Assembly: GCA_963741625.1 (NCBI GenBank)
Contig: CAVUIT010000016.1
Location: 6,479 to 70,478 of the forward strand
From: CAWBBA01 sp963741625
GTDB taxonomy: Bacteria > Desulfobacterota > Desulfomonilia > Desulfomonilales > Desulfomonilaceae
DNA: 64,000 bases
Direction: 5' to 3'
In this document: positions 47,062 to 56,573 of the stretch, one piece after another
Position numbering within the stretch: position 1 is the first letter of the stretch
Layout of the letters: every line of letters starts with the position of its first letter
The notes under the pieces: model-generated
Told to the model about the DNA's origin: nothing
The model's database searches: none
What the model saw: the letters and a program-made list of their open reading frames with translations, nothing else
Translations under genes and position numbers: made by a program

Positions 47062-47904
47062 TTGCCTGTTGACATCATGCTGGCCATTTTGTTTGGCGCA
47101 GTGCTCCATGCGACCTGGAATGCTTTTGTCCGTTCGGCGTCGAACAAGTTCATGGATACCATTCTCGTCCTTCTGGGCATGGGTTTTTGGGCTGGATGCT
47201 TCTTACCATTTGTGCCCCTCCCCTCTACCGCGAGCTGGCCGTATTTGATAGCGTCTATTGTCATTCACGTAGCGTATTTCTCCCTGGTTGTGCTCTCCTA
47301 CCGTGATGCAGAACTCAGCTTTGCGTATCCAATCATGCGGGGCACTGCTCCGGCTTTCTCGGCAATTCTTGCCGCCTCCTTGTTGAAAGAATCACCATCG
47401 TTAGCCGGATGGATAGGTGTCTTTCTGATCTCCGGCGGTGTCGTTGTCCTGTCGCTCGACGCATGGCGTTTGGGGTCCTTGAGACGCACCTCTTTTTTCA
47501 TCGCGCTTTCCAATGCAGGTGTTATCGTCATTTATACCCTTGTTGACGGAGTGGGGGTCCGGCTGTCCGGCAACGCCTTGAGCTACATTGCATGGGCCTT
47601 CTTTTTGCCTATTGTTCCCATGTTTGTTGCATTGCTAATACGGTGGCGAGGCGCAGCGGCCAGTTATGTGCGACAGCATGTGGCAAGAGGCATGGTAGGC
47701 GGCGCGTGTATTCTAGGCTTGTATGGGATTGCTCTCTGGGCTATGACTCGTGCGCCTATAGCTCTCGTTGCGGCTCTCAGAGAGACATCCGTTCTGTTCG
47801 GAATGCTTATTGCCATGTTGTTTCTCGGTGAACACATCAGCCGGTGGCGGTTCTTGTCAATTCTCGCGATAAGCGGAGGAGCCATCGCGATCAAGATTTC
47901 TTGA
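47062..47904 (+). CDS. EamA/DMT-superfamily transporter
   Basis: The 280-residue protein has about ten membrane helices in two EamA repeats. Typical segments are GAVLHATWNAFVRSASNKFM, AYPIMRGTAPAFSAILAASL, WIGVFLISGGVVVLSLDA and IALVAALRETSVLFGMLIAM with FLGEHISRWRF. These are inner-membrane exporters or importers of amino acids or other small metabolites; the substrate cannot be read. The start is TTG at 47062 after GAGGTG; the first ATG is at 47077. It stands alone. Confidence 0.85.
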   Translation: MPVDIMLAILFGAVLHATWNAFVRSASNKFMDTILVLLGMGFWAGCFLPFVPLPSTASWPYLIASIVIHVAYFSLVVLSYRDAELSFAYPIMRGTAPAFSAILAASLLKESPSLAGWIGVFLISGGVVVLSLDAWRLGSLRRTSFFIALSNAGVIVIYTLVDGVGVRLSGNALSYIAWAFFLPIVPMFVALLIRWRGAAASYVRQHVARGMVGGACILGLYGIALWAMTRAPIALVAALRETSVLFGMLIAMLFLGEHISRWRFLSILAISGGAIAIKIS

Positions 47905-48322
47905 CAACAGATGCCGCACTCGTATCACTTCTTGGATTTTCGAAGTATTTTGACCATTATTGCTTTGATTTTCCCAATGAATCACAATCTCATTTCTTCA
48001 GATCCATTCGTCCATGTCGTTGATAGGAGGGTGATGACAAAGCAGGCGGAACAAACTCATGGCTCTTTCAGCTCAAGCTGTCCGGCCTTATGAGCAAGAG
48101 CCGCCCCACACGAGAGTGAAGCGGCTCGGAGAGTCGTAATGCCATGGTTGCGACTACACATGGAATGACGGGACAGGGTCATAGGCCCAAACTTGGCCCC
48201 TCCATTCCCTTTTGCCCACCACACTCAGTCAGCTGATGGCAAGATGCCGATAATAGGTTGTCTCAGAGAAATGAACGGTTCCCCAATCCATGGCATATAC
48301 TACCTATAAGGGAGCAGCAACA

Positions 48323-49642
48323 GTGAAGCAGAAAGAGAAATGGCAGCTACGAACGATTGTTCGGGCGCTGCGCTATCGGAATTTTCGATTGTTTTTTGTC
48401 GGACAGGGCGTTTCTCTTATAGGCACCTGGATGCAACGCATTGCCGTAGGATGGCTGGTCTATCGACTCACGGATTCCGCTTTTCTATTGGGAGTTGTTG
48501 GATTTGCAGGACAGATTCCCGCCTTTGTTTTGGCACCTGTTGCGGGTGTTCTGGCTGACCGTTGGAACCGTCACCGTCTGTTGATTCTAACGCAAGTGCT
48601 AGCAATGGTGCAGGCTTTCGTTTTAGCCTATTTGGTTCTCACTGAAACCGTCGTGATCTGGCAAATAATCGTGTTAAGCCTCGTCTTAGGCGTTGTCACT
48701 GCTTTTGATATACCTGTGCGTCAATCATTCATGATTGAGATGATTGAAGAAAAGACCGATCTGGGGAATGCCATTGCTTTGAATTCTTCTATGGTGAATG
48801 GTGCTCGTCTGTTGGGGCCATCTGTAGCCGGGTTGCTTATTGCCACGGTTGGGGAAGGACTGTGTTTTCTGGTCAATGGCTTGAGCTACTTGGCTGTAAT
48901 AGTCTCGCTGCTTATGATGAAAATTGTGCAAAAGAATTTTAGAGCACACCAGCCAGGAGCATGGCATGACTTAAAAGAAGGTCTTAAATACGTGTACGGG
49001 TTCGAGCCTATCCGAGCCATTATCTTGCTGCTTGCCCTGGTGAGTCTGATGGGAATGCCGTACATTGTGCTCATGCCCATTTTTGCAAGGGATGTCTTGC
49101 ATGGGGGACCGAGTGCATTAGGATTTTTAATGGGAGGCTCCGGAGTAGGAGCGCTGGCAGGAGCGTTGTACCTTGCGTCCAGACGAGGCGTTCTGGGGCT
49201 AGGCAAGATGATCCCCATCGGTGCAGGCATCTTCGGTCTTGGACTTATCGCTTTCGCCCTTTCACGCAACTTTTTTTGGTCGTTAACATTACTGACCGCC
49301 GTGGGCTTCGGCCAGATGATTCAGTTGGCGACAAGCAACACCTTGTTGCAAACTATGGTGGACGACGACAGGCGGGGAAGAGTCATGGGCTTCTTCACAC
49401 TCGCATTTGTAGGGATGGCACCTATCGGCAGTTTGCTGGACGGTGCATTGGCAAGCGTAATCGGTGCTCCGTGGACCCTATTCGTAGGTGGGGTCGCTTG
49501 CTTGGCTGGCGCCGGGGTCTTCGCCCAAAAGCTTCCGCAATTGAAAGAGAAAATCCGGCCAATCTATGTCACAAAGGGAATTCTCCCCGAGATTGCAACC
49601 GGAATTGAGTGTGCGACCGATGGGGCAGTGCCCCGGAAATGA
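48323..49642 (+). CDS. MFS transporter (MFS_3/EntS-like group)
   Basis: The protein of about 440 residues has twelve membrane helices. It shows RALRYRNFRLFFVGQGVSLI followed by GTWMQRIAVGWLVYRLT, then VAGVLADRWNRHRLL with the MFS loop 2-3 motif, and FDIPVRQSFMIEMI, all typical of the enterobactin-exporter-like MFS_3 group. I start it at the GTG 48323 after AAGGGAG; an ATG 33 bases upstream has no site. The substrate is unknown; exporters of siderophores or drugs are common in this group. The frame is intact. Confidence 0.85.
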   Translation: MKQKEKWQLRTIVRALRYRNFRLFFVGQGVSLIGTWMQRIAVGWLVYRLTDSAFLLGVVGFAGQIPAFVLAPVAGVLADRWNRHRLLILTQVLAMVQAFVLAYLVLTETVVIWQIIVLSLVLGVVTAFDIPVRQSFMIEMIEEKTDLGNAIALNSSMVNGARLLGPSVAGLLIATVGEGLCFLVNGLSYLAVIVSLLMMKIVQKNFRAHQPGAWHDLKEGLKYVYGFEPIRAIILLLALVSLMGMPYIVLMPIFARDVLHGGPSALGFLMGGSGVGALAGALYLASRRGVLGLGKMIPIGAGIFGLGLIAFALSRNFFWSLTLLTAVGFGQMIQLATSNTLLQTMVDDDRRGRVMGFFTLAFVGMAPIGSLLDGALASVIGAPWTLFVGGVACLAGAGVFAQKLPQLKEKIRPIYVTKGILPEIATGIECATDGAVPRK

Positions 49643-50289
49643 CCAAGAATCGTCAGCGTCACAAATCTCATTTCGTCAGATCCATATTGTTGAAGGTGAA
49701 TCATAAAGAAGCGCATGGGCTCTCTCTGCTGTTCACGGCCATGAAAGCGTTGTCATCTGTGCATTCATGAATACTCATCCTCATGTACTGCTATGCGCAA
49801 GAGTATTGTTGTCATCAGAGAGGGACAAGACGCAGGGGAGGAAGGAACATTATAAAGGTGGTACCGATTTTTACAATATGCGGACATTGTTACCAAAAGA
49901 CCAGTTAGGCTTGAAGTTGGAAATTTGCCTGCTCTGAGACTCGGCACCGAGGAAAGACCTAGGGAACCTGTATCTGAATCATTGATCAGATTTCGCGTAT
50001 AAAGCACTGAGAACAACTCTGAGCGTTTTTTGCATTTCCGGGCACCTTTCCCTTTACGAAATGTCTGCCGTGCGGCCATGAGGTTCTGAAAACGCGGGAG
50101 AACGACACGGAATCTTTGCCTTGAGACTCCTGGAATGGATTTGACAATCATTTTGAACCGAATCGAAACATTCATCAGAAGGAAAAAACTTGCGCCTCAT
50201 TAACTTGAATGATACCGGATTAGTTTATACAGATCACAAACCATTGATAGCTGTCCGAATAAATGAATTATGGGGTAAGTTGAAAAATA
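49643..50289. other. Gene-free stretch between MFS gene and IS3 element
   Basis: No supported gene on either strand. A 136-codon minus-strand frame at 49765-50175 has low-complexity, non-family sequence and no ribosome-binding site. Confidence 0.25.
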
Positions 50290-50332
50290 TGGACACCAAT
50301 GTTTGATTGAAAGATGAGACGGAGGTGTCACG

Positions 50333-50653
50333 ATGGAAAGGGCAAGGATCCCACACGGACGGTATTCGAAGGAGTTTCGGGAAGAGGCGGTGCGTCTGGT
50401 GACAGAGGGGGGACTCTCGGCGGGAGAAGCGTCTGCACGACTTTCTCTGCCGAAATCAACCTTGGAGAACTGGGTAAGGTCAGCCAAGAAGGGGAAGCTT
50501 GGAGAGATCGGCAAGTCGCATATGCCGCTCACCGAGTTGGAAATGGAGTTGGCACAGGTTAAACGAAAGTTGGCCATAGTCAAGGTGGAGCGGGACATTC
50601 TAAAAAAAGCGGCCGCGTACTTTGCGAAAGAGTCGCTGCACGGTACGCGATGA
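50333..50653 (+). CDS. IS3 family transposase OrfA
   Basis: The 106-residue protein has a helix-turn-helix (YSKEFREEAVRLVTEGGLSA then SLPKSTLENWVRSAKKGKL) followed by a leucine-zipper-like helix (TELEMELAQVKRKLAIVKVE). GGAGG lies eight bases before the start. Its stop overlaps the OrfB start, as usual in IS3, where a frameshift makes the OrfAB fusion. Confidence 0.85.
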   Translation: MERARIPHGRYSKEFREEAVRLVTEGGLSAGEASARLSLPKSTLENWVRSAKKGKLGEIGKSHMPLTELEMELAQVKRKLAIVKVERDILKKAAAYFAKESLHGTR

Positions 50654-51514
50654 TTGATAGGATGCGGCTCTGGTTTTCGATTTCTTTGTTATGCCGTGTT
50701 TTGGGTGTGTCCGCGAGCGGCTACCATGCTTGGCGTTGCCGTCCGCCTTCGAGAAGGTTTCAGGAGGATGCACGACTGGAAGTGGAGATACGGGCAGCGC
50801 ATCGGCGTACGCGAGAGACTGTACGGTCCTGAACGGTTGCAACGTGACCTGGCCGACCATGGGGTAGCGGTCGGAGTTCATCGCATCCGGCGTCTTCGAA
50901 AGAAACTTGGCCTGAAGTGTAAACAGAAACGCCGGTTTAAAGCGACGACGGATTCCCGTCATGGTCTGCCGCTGGCGGAGAACTTGCTTGAGCAGAGATT
51001 CCAGGCTTCGGCGCCGAGCCAAGTCTGGCTGACTGACATTACGTATATCCCGACGGATGAGGGCTGGCTCTATCTTGCCGGACACAAGGACGTGTACACC
51101 CGTAAAGATAGTCGGCTATGCCATGGGCCCCCGGATGACGAAAAACCTGATCAACCAGTCTCTGTTCCATGCTGTGGCAACGAAACGCCCGGCACCCGGG
51201 CTGATCCACCACTCGGATCGTGGAAGCCAGTATTGTGCCCAGGAGTACCGTAGGTTGATTGACCGGTTCGGAATGAGGGCATCCATGAGCGGTAAGGGGA
51301 ATTGCTCTGACAACGCCCCAATGGAAAGCTTCTGGGGAACCTTGAAGACTGAACTTGTTTTTCAGCGCCATTTCAAGACACGGGAGGAAGCCATCCGGGA
51401 GATCACAGAATACATAGACCTTTCTACAATCGGCAGAGACTCCAGAAAAAGCTGGACTATCTCTCCCCAGCGGCCTTTGAGAATCGATTCTATCAACTAC
51501 AGAGGGCAGCCTAG
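50650..51514 (+). CDS. IS3 family transposase OrfB (frameshifted)
   Basis: The N-terminus (SLLCRVLGVSASGYHAWR) is followed by breaks near 50815, 51100 and 51425. The parts YGPERLQRDLADHGVAVGVH, PSQVWLTDITYIPTDEGWLY, IHHSDRGSQYCAQEYRRLI and NCSDNAPMESFWGTLKTELV supply the three DDE residues of an rve-type integrase core, and the end is LDYLSPAAFENRFYQLQRAA. Three breaks make it inactive as written. Confidence 0.8.
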
Positions 51515-51540
51515 ACATTTGGTGTCCACTATTGACGACT

Positions 51541-52137
51541 GACCTCATTACACGAGATTCAAGATTGGCTTTTGGCACCCTTTTGGCCCGCATGGACGAG
51601 AGACACCTGAACAGATTATCGAACGCAAACGGCGAGAGATAGAGGCCAACGGCTGGACGTTGTGGTCCTTCCAGTACCGACGTTCGCAGGTATTGGACGA
51701 GTGGAGCCAACATTTGTCGCTAGCTGGTGGCCCGAAAGTAATCGTGTTCTGTTTCTCATAGCCCTAAAGCCGTGGACCCAGCGGAAACTGGAAATTCGGT
51801 CGAAATTACCGGCTGTCAAAGTTACAGACTTGTAGATGAACCAGAATGGCAGCCATGGCCACATAAGATTAGAGTGCCACACCCATTCCGTGGTAAGAGG
51901 AAACATGCTTCAGCTTTTGTCGTCCAACGGATCATTAATCCAGTCGCACTACTCACTCTTCCTTCTATCGAGTGGCTCTCAAAGGGACAGTGGAAGCAAG
52001 ACAAATTGCCGACACGTGGTGAATACCTGATTCGTCCAGGTGGCATGAGTCCGATGCGTCGGGTCAGGACCGTGCTTGAGTTGCGAGCCCCATATCTTGC
52101 GGTCGTCGGTGTAGACCAGCCAGATAACTGCCTATGA
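51541..52137 (+). pseudogene. Conserved hypothetical protein truncated by the IS3 element (frameshift near 51757)
   Basis: Directly behind the IS3 end the frame reads FKIGFWHPFGPHGRETPEQI, IERKRREIEANGWTLWSFQY and HLSLAGGPKVIVFC. After a one-base shift near 51757 it continues with PKAVDPAETGNSVEITGCQS, KIRVPHPFRGKRKHASAFVV and RTVLELRAPYLAVV to 52137. There is no start codon before the first residue, so the N-terminus seems cut off by the IS. I recognise the family only as a scattered bacterial hypothetical protein; function unknown. Confidence 0.5.
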
Positions 52138-52177
52138 CGTGCTCTCCTGGACTGTGATATTGAGAGAATGCATAAAA

Positions 52178-52635
52178 ATGCCATAATATAGCTTGCCTCC
52201 CCCCTTGGCTTCTCCTCGGAGTGTAGAACCTAGGGGGACAAAATCAAGCAACGGCTAAATGATATGGGCTGCACGGTCTTGGACCCGTGGGATCAGGCGT
52301 TCCGTGCGGCTATTGAAGAAGCGAGCACCATTGAGGAGTGGTCTGCTCGTGTCAGTGCGTTTAAGGCAATAGCGATCCGAATAGGCAGGGCAAACGAAGA
52401 AATGATACGAGCCTGCGATGTTGTCCTGGGTGTATTGGACGGCCTCGAATTAGATTCGGGGACTTTCAGTGAAATCGGATTTGCGGCCGCACTGGGCAAG
52501 AAATGCTATGGCTTGAGAACAGACTTTCGCAATAGTGGTGACCTTGACGGTATTCCCATTAATTTGCAGTTGCTGTACTGGATTGAATCTAGCGGAGGAA
52601 AACTGTTCAGGCGAATTAATGAAATTTCCTTTTGA
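52178..52635 (+). pseudogene. Decayed nucleoside 2-deoxyribosyltransferase-like gene
   Basis: From 52264 the frame is clean: MGCTVLDPWDQAFRAAIEEA, then MIRACDVVLGVLDGLELDSG, TFSEIGFAAALGKKCYGL and DLDGIPINLQLLYWIESS. This matches the nucleoside 2-deoxyribosyltransferase family, including the D-S-G-T-x2-E-I-G active-site region. The preceding N-terminal codons (PLGFSSE, then KIKQRLND) contain a TAG at 52231-52233 and a further break near 52190. A parallel N-terminus at 57563 shows the intact codons: TAC at the TAG site. The enzyme family exchanges bases between deoxynucleosides. The gene is inactive as written. Confidence 0.65.
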
Positions 52636-52639
52636 ATTT

Positions 52640-52665
52640 AACTCTCCCGACGCATCGGGAGAGTT
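52640..52665. terminator. Hairpin after the deoxyribosyltransferase pseudogene
   Basis: AACTCTCCCGA (52640-52650) and TCGGGAGAGTT (52655-52665) form an 11-bp perfect stem with the loop CGCA, four bases after the stop. It is a good rho-independent-type stem, though no T-run follows. Confidence 0.6.
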
Positions 52666-52796
52666 CGTCGGACGGGGTATTCGGACGGGAGAAATTCAAG
52701 AAACTTAAACCTGTTATTTCAGGGCGTTGTCTCTTAACCGGCTATGGGAGCCATCAACAAAATGTAGGTAAAGACGGATTTGTGTACTATATATTG

Positions 52797-52822
52797 AATT
52801 CTGGGGACACCATACTTAATTC
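52797..52822. repeat. Transposon-end-like motif
   Basis: The words TGGGGACACCATACTTAATT follow ATTC here. I know this word as a frequent flank of small REP/Y1-type transposase genes, but no such gene is present, so it may be a relic end. Confidence 0.3.
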
Positions 52823-52982
52823 GTTTCACTTTGGGTGCTGGGGCGGGCTTTCCTTTCCAGAGCCGTGCAGTGGGCAAATCTCGAACAGCCACTTCGAGGT
52901 CATTGTTTGGAAATCAAGGGTCAGAACAAGAAAATCAGGGTGCAGTGCTCCATTGCAACGCCCTGATCTTCATCAAATTCCG

Positions 52983-53032
52983 TGGTCGGGACGACTGGAT
53001 TTGAACCAGCGACCCCTGCGTCCCGAACGCAA
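52983..53032 (-). other. tRNA-Pro(CGG) 3' fragment, attachment-site-like
   Basis: Read on the minus strand, an anticodon arm TTGCG-TTCGGGA-CGCAG (anticodon CGG) is followed by the variable region, a T arm with GGTTCAAATCC, an acceptor 3' strand GTCCCGA and CCA. The 5' half, with the D arm and matching acceptor strand, is missing; the bases before it are unrelated. Such 3' tRNA halves mark integration sites of phages and genomic islands. No second copy is found in the window. Confidence 0.7.
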
Positions 53033-53164
53033 ACTCACCATACCAAAATAAAGGATCTTTCAGAAAAAACCAATGATTTCACTCCAAATTGACTCTGTTC
53101 GATCCTTTTCAGTCCTTTTTGATCCTTCAAAACGTGTACAAGGCCCCTTGAGTTAAAGAATGCA

Positions 53165-53460
53165 CTACCCGCTCAGTCTCGTGTCATGAGCATTTGCTGT
53201 GCCGCCGAGCGTTTTCCAATGACCCGATTCACCAAGCAGTAGGAAAGTGATGAAGTTTTGGAGCGTGTTCCTGCCATTCGGCGGCAGATCTAATATCTCG
53301 AACCCAGCTACACCGTATTCTTTCATCTTGCCTTCGGTTTAGCCCATTTGCACTGTGCAACAATCAAGAGCGGGTCGGCCTGCATGCACATATCTATGGG
53401 AATCTGAAATTTCCGAGCTTGCCCGACACTTGCATCAATCCCTGCCACCCGCCTTCATAG
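53165..53460 (-). pseudogene. Degenerate hypothetical frame
   Basis: A minus-strand stretch reads ASVGQARKFQIPIDMCMQAD, then LLIVAQCKWAKPKAR, and after a shift near 53320 KEYGVAGFEILDLPPNGRNT followed by LGESGHWKTLGGTA, ending at 53165. Composition is coding-like in both frames, but no family is recognised and a start is missing. Confidence 0.3.
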
Positions 53461-53519
53461 GCTTTAGGTTCTTTCGTGCCACACGACCAGCCCATGTTGG
53501 GCGGAACCGTTAAAGCCGT

Positions 53520-54893
53520 TTACTCGTTTGGAGGCGAGCCGCCGAACATTACGGCTGGGCTCAGGTTCTCCGGCCACTCACGAACCCATGTGCGAATCTG
53601 GTCCTTGGGCGTGAAAACTTCAGGCTGGATCTCCAGATCGCGGACCGACCGCTCCTGGTTGCCCGCGACCGTGTATTTCAACTTGGGCAACACCGTCGGC
53701 ATCTTGTCGTCGAACATCTCCCTGACCATCCATTGCGGATTGGGACGGGCGACGTTGGTGGATTCCGGGAGCGCTGCATCGCGGATCCATATGCGATCCT
53801 TGGTGACGTTGACCACAGCGCGATCAATGCCGAACGCGAACAGCCTCTTGTAATGCATCCGCACACCAGCCACCATCTCGCCGATCAGCTCGCGGTCGAA
53901 AGACAGATGGCTTGCCATGGCGAGTCGCGGTTGGACCTGGTCCGCGAGATAGCCGAAGCCGTAGTGCGAAGTGTGGTGAATGTCAAGCGTGAGAGCGCCG
54001 AAGAACGGCGCAACACCCTGCTTCAGAGCCCAAAGGTTCACGATATCCACGGACATCTCGGTGACAAACACATCCACGCCCATGGCATACTTGGCCGTGA
54101 GATGGTCCGGCTTGCCGTCGCCGGTCCATACGAAGCTGAGTCCGTTCCAATCGAGCCGGTAGGTGCTGGCCCCGTCCATGGCGTGCGACCGCCGCCAGCG
54201 GGTCACCTTCACGTCATTCTTGTCGTAACAGACCCCGCCATCCTCTTTGAAGTCGAACTCAGCGACTTCAATCTCGTAGCCGCCTTGTAGCGGGGCGCAA
54301 CCAGAGAAGGCTTGTTCGTGCCAGGCTCCCATCTTCCTCAGGTGTTCGCACATGGCTTTTGTGCCCAGCTCGGGCGTCCGGCCCGACGGGCCTACGACGC
54401 GCAGCGGTTTGGAGCGCCCATTGAACGGGGCGAAGGCCCATAGATAGGGCAGATCGGCGTAATGGTCCACATGCAGGTGTGTGATGAAGATGTCGTTGAT
54501 CTCTGGCACCGGGACGTGATTGGCAATGATGTTGCGCATGCAGCCGGAGCCGAAGTCAAAGAAGAACCGCTTACCGTTGCCCAGTTCCACCATGATACAG
54601 GTGCCAACCTGGTCAAGGCGTGGCGGGAACGGCTGGCTGCCCATGAAAGTAATTCGCATCTCATCTTTGCTAAGTTCCTCGCTCTGCGGAAAATAGTTGT
54701 TGCGGTTTTTGACCGAGGGGGTAGGCAGGTAGTAGGGGGGCATGGATATGCCGGTGCCAGGCGGTGCCCCATACGGGTTTTTGTCTTCGGTCGCGAGGTC
54801 CGTTACGTCGGCGGCTTCCGCCACTGGCAGAGCGCCTTCAGCCATGCCTGTTGCGGCAGCGCCTAAGGTCTTGAGCATCTCTCGGCGATCCAT
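53520..54893 (-). CDS. MBL-fold metallo-hydrolase with Tat-type signal (GntH-like)
   Basis: The 457-residue protein begins with a twin-arginine-like signal (MDRREMLKTLGAAATGMAEG). The metal site is ITHLHVDHYADLPYLW (H-x-H-x-D-H); further histidines lie in RWRRSHAMDG, LDIHHTSHYGFGY and MASHLSFDREL. The length and pattern resemble the MBL hydrolase named GntH in guanitoxin biosynthesis, a name carried by many related periplasmic enzymes without that pathway; none of its partners is here. The substrate is unknown. GC content is visibly higher than in the neighbours, which hints at transfer. AAAAGGAG lies upstream of the start. Confidence 0.8.
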   Translation of the reverse strand: MDRREMLKTLGAAATGMAEGALPVAEAADVTDLATEDKNPYGAPPGTGISMPPYYLPTPSVKNRNNYFPQSEELSKDEMRITFMGSQPFPPRLDQVGTCIMVELGNGKRFFFDFGSGCMRNIIANHVPVPEINDIFITHLHVDHYADLPYLWAFAPFNGRSKPLRVVGPSGRTPELGTKAMCEHLRKMGAWHEQAFSGCAPLQGGYEIEVAEFDFKEDGGVCYDKNDVKVTRWRRSHAMDGASTYRLDWNGLSFVWTGDGKPDHLTAKYAMGVDVFVTEMSVDIVNLWALKQGVAPFFGALTLDIHHTSHYGFGYLADQVQPRLAMASHLSFDRELIGEMVAGVRMHYKRLFAFGIDRAVVNVTKDRIWIRDAALPESTNVARPNPQWMVREMFDDKMPTVLPKLKYTVAGNQERSVRDLEIQPEVFTPKDQIRTWVREWPENLSPAVMFGGSPPNE

Positions 54894-55168
54894 GGTTTTT
54901 AGCTCCTTTTTCTAGGTACCCCGGCACCACTCAGTCCGGTCGTTCGCCTTCTACCCTGTCGTGGTACGAGATCCTGACCGTACCAGCCAAGCTATTCGCG
55001 CGCAGTCAGCATTAAGAGCATCGGCTGTCAAGCCATCTCGGCCTGAAGCCGCATTTCTCCTTGCATTCCTCTGGCGATAGCCCATTTTTGCATTGCAAAG
55101 TTCGTGCAGGGGTACTACCGTTTATTTTATGAGACGGGAGGGATGTATTTGCCAAGAGGAGGTCACCC

Positions 55169-55480
55169 ATGAGATTCTTACTCAAGGCTTCAATTCCAGT
55201 TGAGGCCGGCAACAGAGCAGCAAACGAAGGTCGGTTGGCTAAGACCATCGAATCAATTCTCGCGGACTTAAGGCCGGAGGCAGCATATTTTCTCGATGAA
55301 AACGGACAGAGAACCGCTTTCATCTTCTTCCATATACAGCACAATTCTGAAATCCCGAAGGTGGCTGAACCGTGGATGCTTGCCTTCAATGCTAGTATTG
55401 AAATACATCCGGCCATGGCCGTTGAAGATGTAATGAAGGCTGGCCTGGACATCGAGGCGGCGGTCAAGAAATATTCCTAA
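55169..55480 (+). CDS. Small conserved alpha/beta protein (dimeric barrel-like)
   Basis: The 103-residue protein reads MRFLLKASIPVEAGNRAANE, IESILADLRPEAAYFLDENG, RTAFIFFHIQHNSEIPKVAE and WMLAFNASIEIHPAMAVEDV. This is a common conserved small-protein pattern in soil bacteria, probably a dimeric alpha/beta barrel like DUF3303, without known function. GGAGGTCACCC precedes the start. It stands alone between the MBL gene and the IHF-like gene. Confidence 0.65.
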   Translation: MRFLLKASIPVEAGNRAANEGRLAKTIESILADLRPEAAYFLDENGQRTAFIFFHIQHNSEIPKVAEPWMLAFNASIEIHPAMAVEDVMKAGLDIEAAVKKYS

Positions 55481-55698
55481 TGTTTTGATTAAAGATGCAA
55501 ATAGCAAGCTACAGTGTGCAATGAAGTGGACAGGGCGCTTTTGACAAGTAGTCCACTCTGCCCGGCCTTGTCCAGCTGATCTGTCCTGATGATTGCCAAC
55601 TCTCTTGGAAGAATGTCTTGATATCATTGCCTTTAGGGTCACAGTTCTGCTATTCTACCCACTCTGCGCCACTTGAACTGAAATTTGGGGAGGTTGTC

Positions 55699-55980
55699 AT
55701 GACATTTACCAAGGCACACATAGCAAAGAAAATCGCTGATGATTGCGGTTTCATGAAGGGGGAAGCGGAGGAGATCTTCGAGAAGATGCTTGACATCATG
55801 AAGGTAAAGCTGGTTGGCGGGGAGGACGTTATGATGTCTGGATTCGGGAAGTGGTCCGTGAAGTCGAAGCGTGCCAGAAAGGGCAGGAATCCTAAGACAG
55901 GAGAGCAAATAGTCTTGGACGCTAGGAGAGTGGTGACGTGGAAATACTCTCCCGTCTTGAAGAAGGCTTGTAATGGATAG
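55699..55980 (+). CDS. HU/IHF-family DNA-binding protein
   Basis: I start it at 55699 after GGGGAGG; the frame is open further without a site. The 93-residue protein begins MTFTKAHIAKKIADDCGFMK, has a hydrophobic core segment LVGGEDVMMSGFGKWSVKSK and the DNA-arm motif RKGRNPKTGEQIVLDARRV. It resembles the IHF alpha side of the family. The protein bends DNA in the nucleoid and helps recombination, replication and transcription. Confidence 0.9.
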   Translation: MTFTKAHIAKKIADDCGFMKGEAEEIFEKMLDIMKVKLVGGEDVMMSGFGKWSVKSKRARKGRNPKTGEQIVLDARRVVTWKYSPVLKKACNG

Positions 55981-56039
55981 AGATTGAACCGTTAGGAACT
56001 CTCAACACACCTACACCAACGGGAAAGGATACATGGCCC

Positions 56040-56573
56040 ATGCAGGCGAGAGCCCCCTTGATGATTGAACACCGTCTTATCGAACGAATGCTTGAGCTCA
56101 TAAAAAGAGAAGCCGCACGCATTCGGGACACGAATGAGATCAACCCCGTCTTCATAGACAACGCCGTTGATTTCATCAGAGTTTATGCGGACAGGACCCA
56201 TCACGGCAAAGAGGAAGACATCCTTTTTCGCGATCTCGCCAAGAAGAACATGACCAGCGAGGGAAAGAGAATTATGGCCGAACTCATTCAAGAGCATGTT
56301 CTGGGGCGGAAGACTGTCGGCGACTTGGTAGATGCAAAGAAACGCCATTTCGCCGGAGACAATTCAGCTCTTGAAGTGGTAGTAGAAAATCTTGAATTCC
56401 TGGTGAGCTTTTATCCCCGACACATCGAAAAGGAAGACAAGGTATTCTTCCCCGCGATGATGAAATACCTTTCTGTGGAAGAGCAGGAGCGAATGCTCAG
56501 TGAATTCTGGGAATTCGACAGGAACATGATTCACCAAAAATATAGGGATTTAGTTGAGGAGCTTGGGTCCTGA
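56040..56573 (+). CDS. Hemerythrin domain protein
   Basis: The 177-residue all-helical protein shows the di-iron histidine/glutamate pattern: LMIEHRLIERMLELI, YADRTHHGKEEDILFRDL, MAELIQEHVLGRKTV and FYPRHIEKEDKVFFPAMMKY. Hemerythrins bind oxygen or NO, or sense iron. The start at 56040 follows GAAAGGA; an ATG at 56061 is possible. It lies 60 bp after the IHF-like gene, same strand. It fits the oxygen-handling theme of the region. Confidence 0.85.
   Translation: MQARAPLMIEHRLIERMLELIKREAARIRDTNEINPVFIDNAVDFIRVYADRTHHGKEEDILFRDLAKKNMTSEGKRIMAELIQEHVLGRKTVGDLVDAKKRHFAGDNSALEVVVENLEFLVSFYPRHIEKEDKVFFPAMMKYLSVEEQERMLSEFWEFDRNMIHQKYRDLVEELGS

Larger units (their letters stand above)
50290..51528. 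mobile_element. IS3-family insertion sequence
   Basis: Two overlapping genes lie between inverted ends TGGACACCAATGT (from 50290) and ACATTTGGTGTCCA (to 51528). The length of about 1.24 kb is normal for IS3 elements. The right end sits directly before a gene that has lost its start, so the insertion probably truncated it. Confidence 0.8.

Noticed and set aside
52632..53051. Open frame of 139 codons ending near 53051
   Set aside because: Its C-terminus (SGRLDLNQRPLRPER) is the translation of the tRNA-Pro fragment on the other strand, a known false gene.
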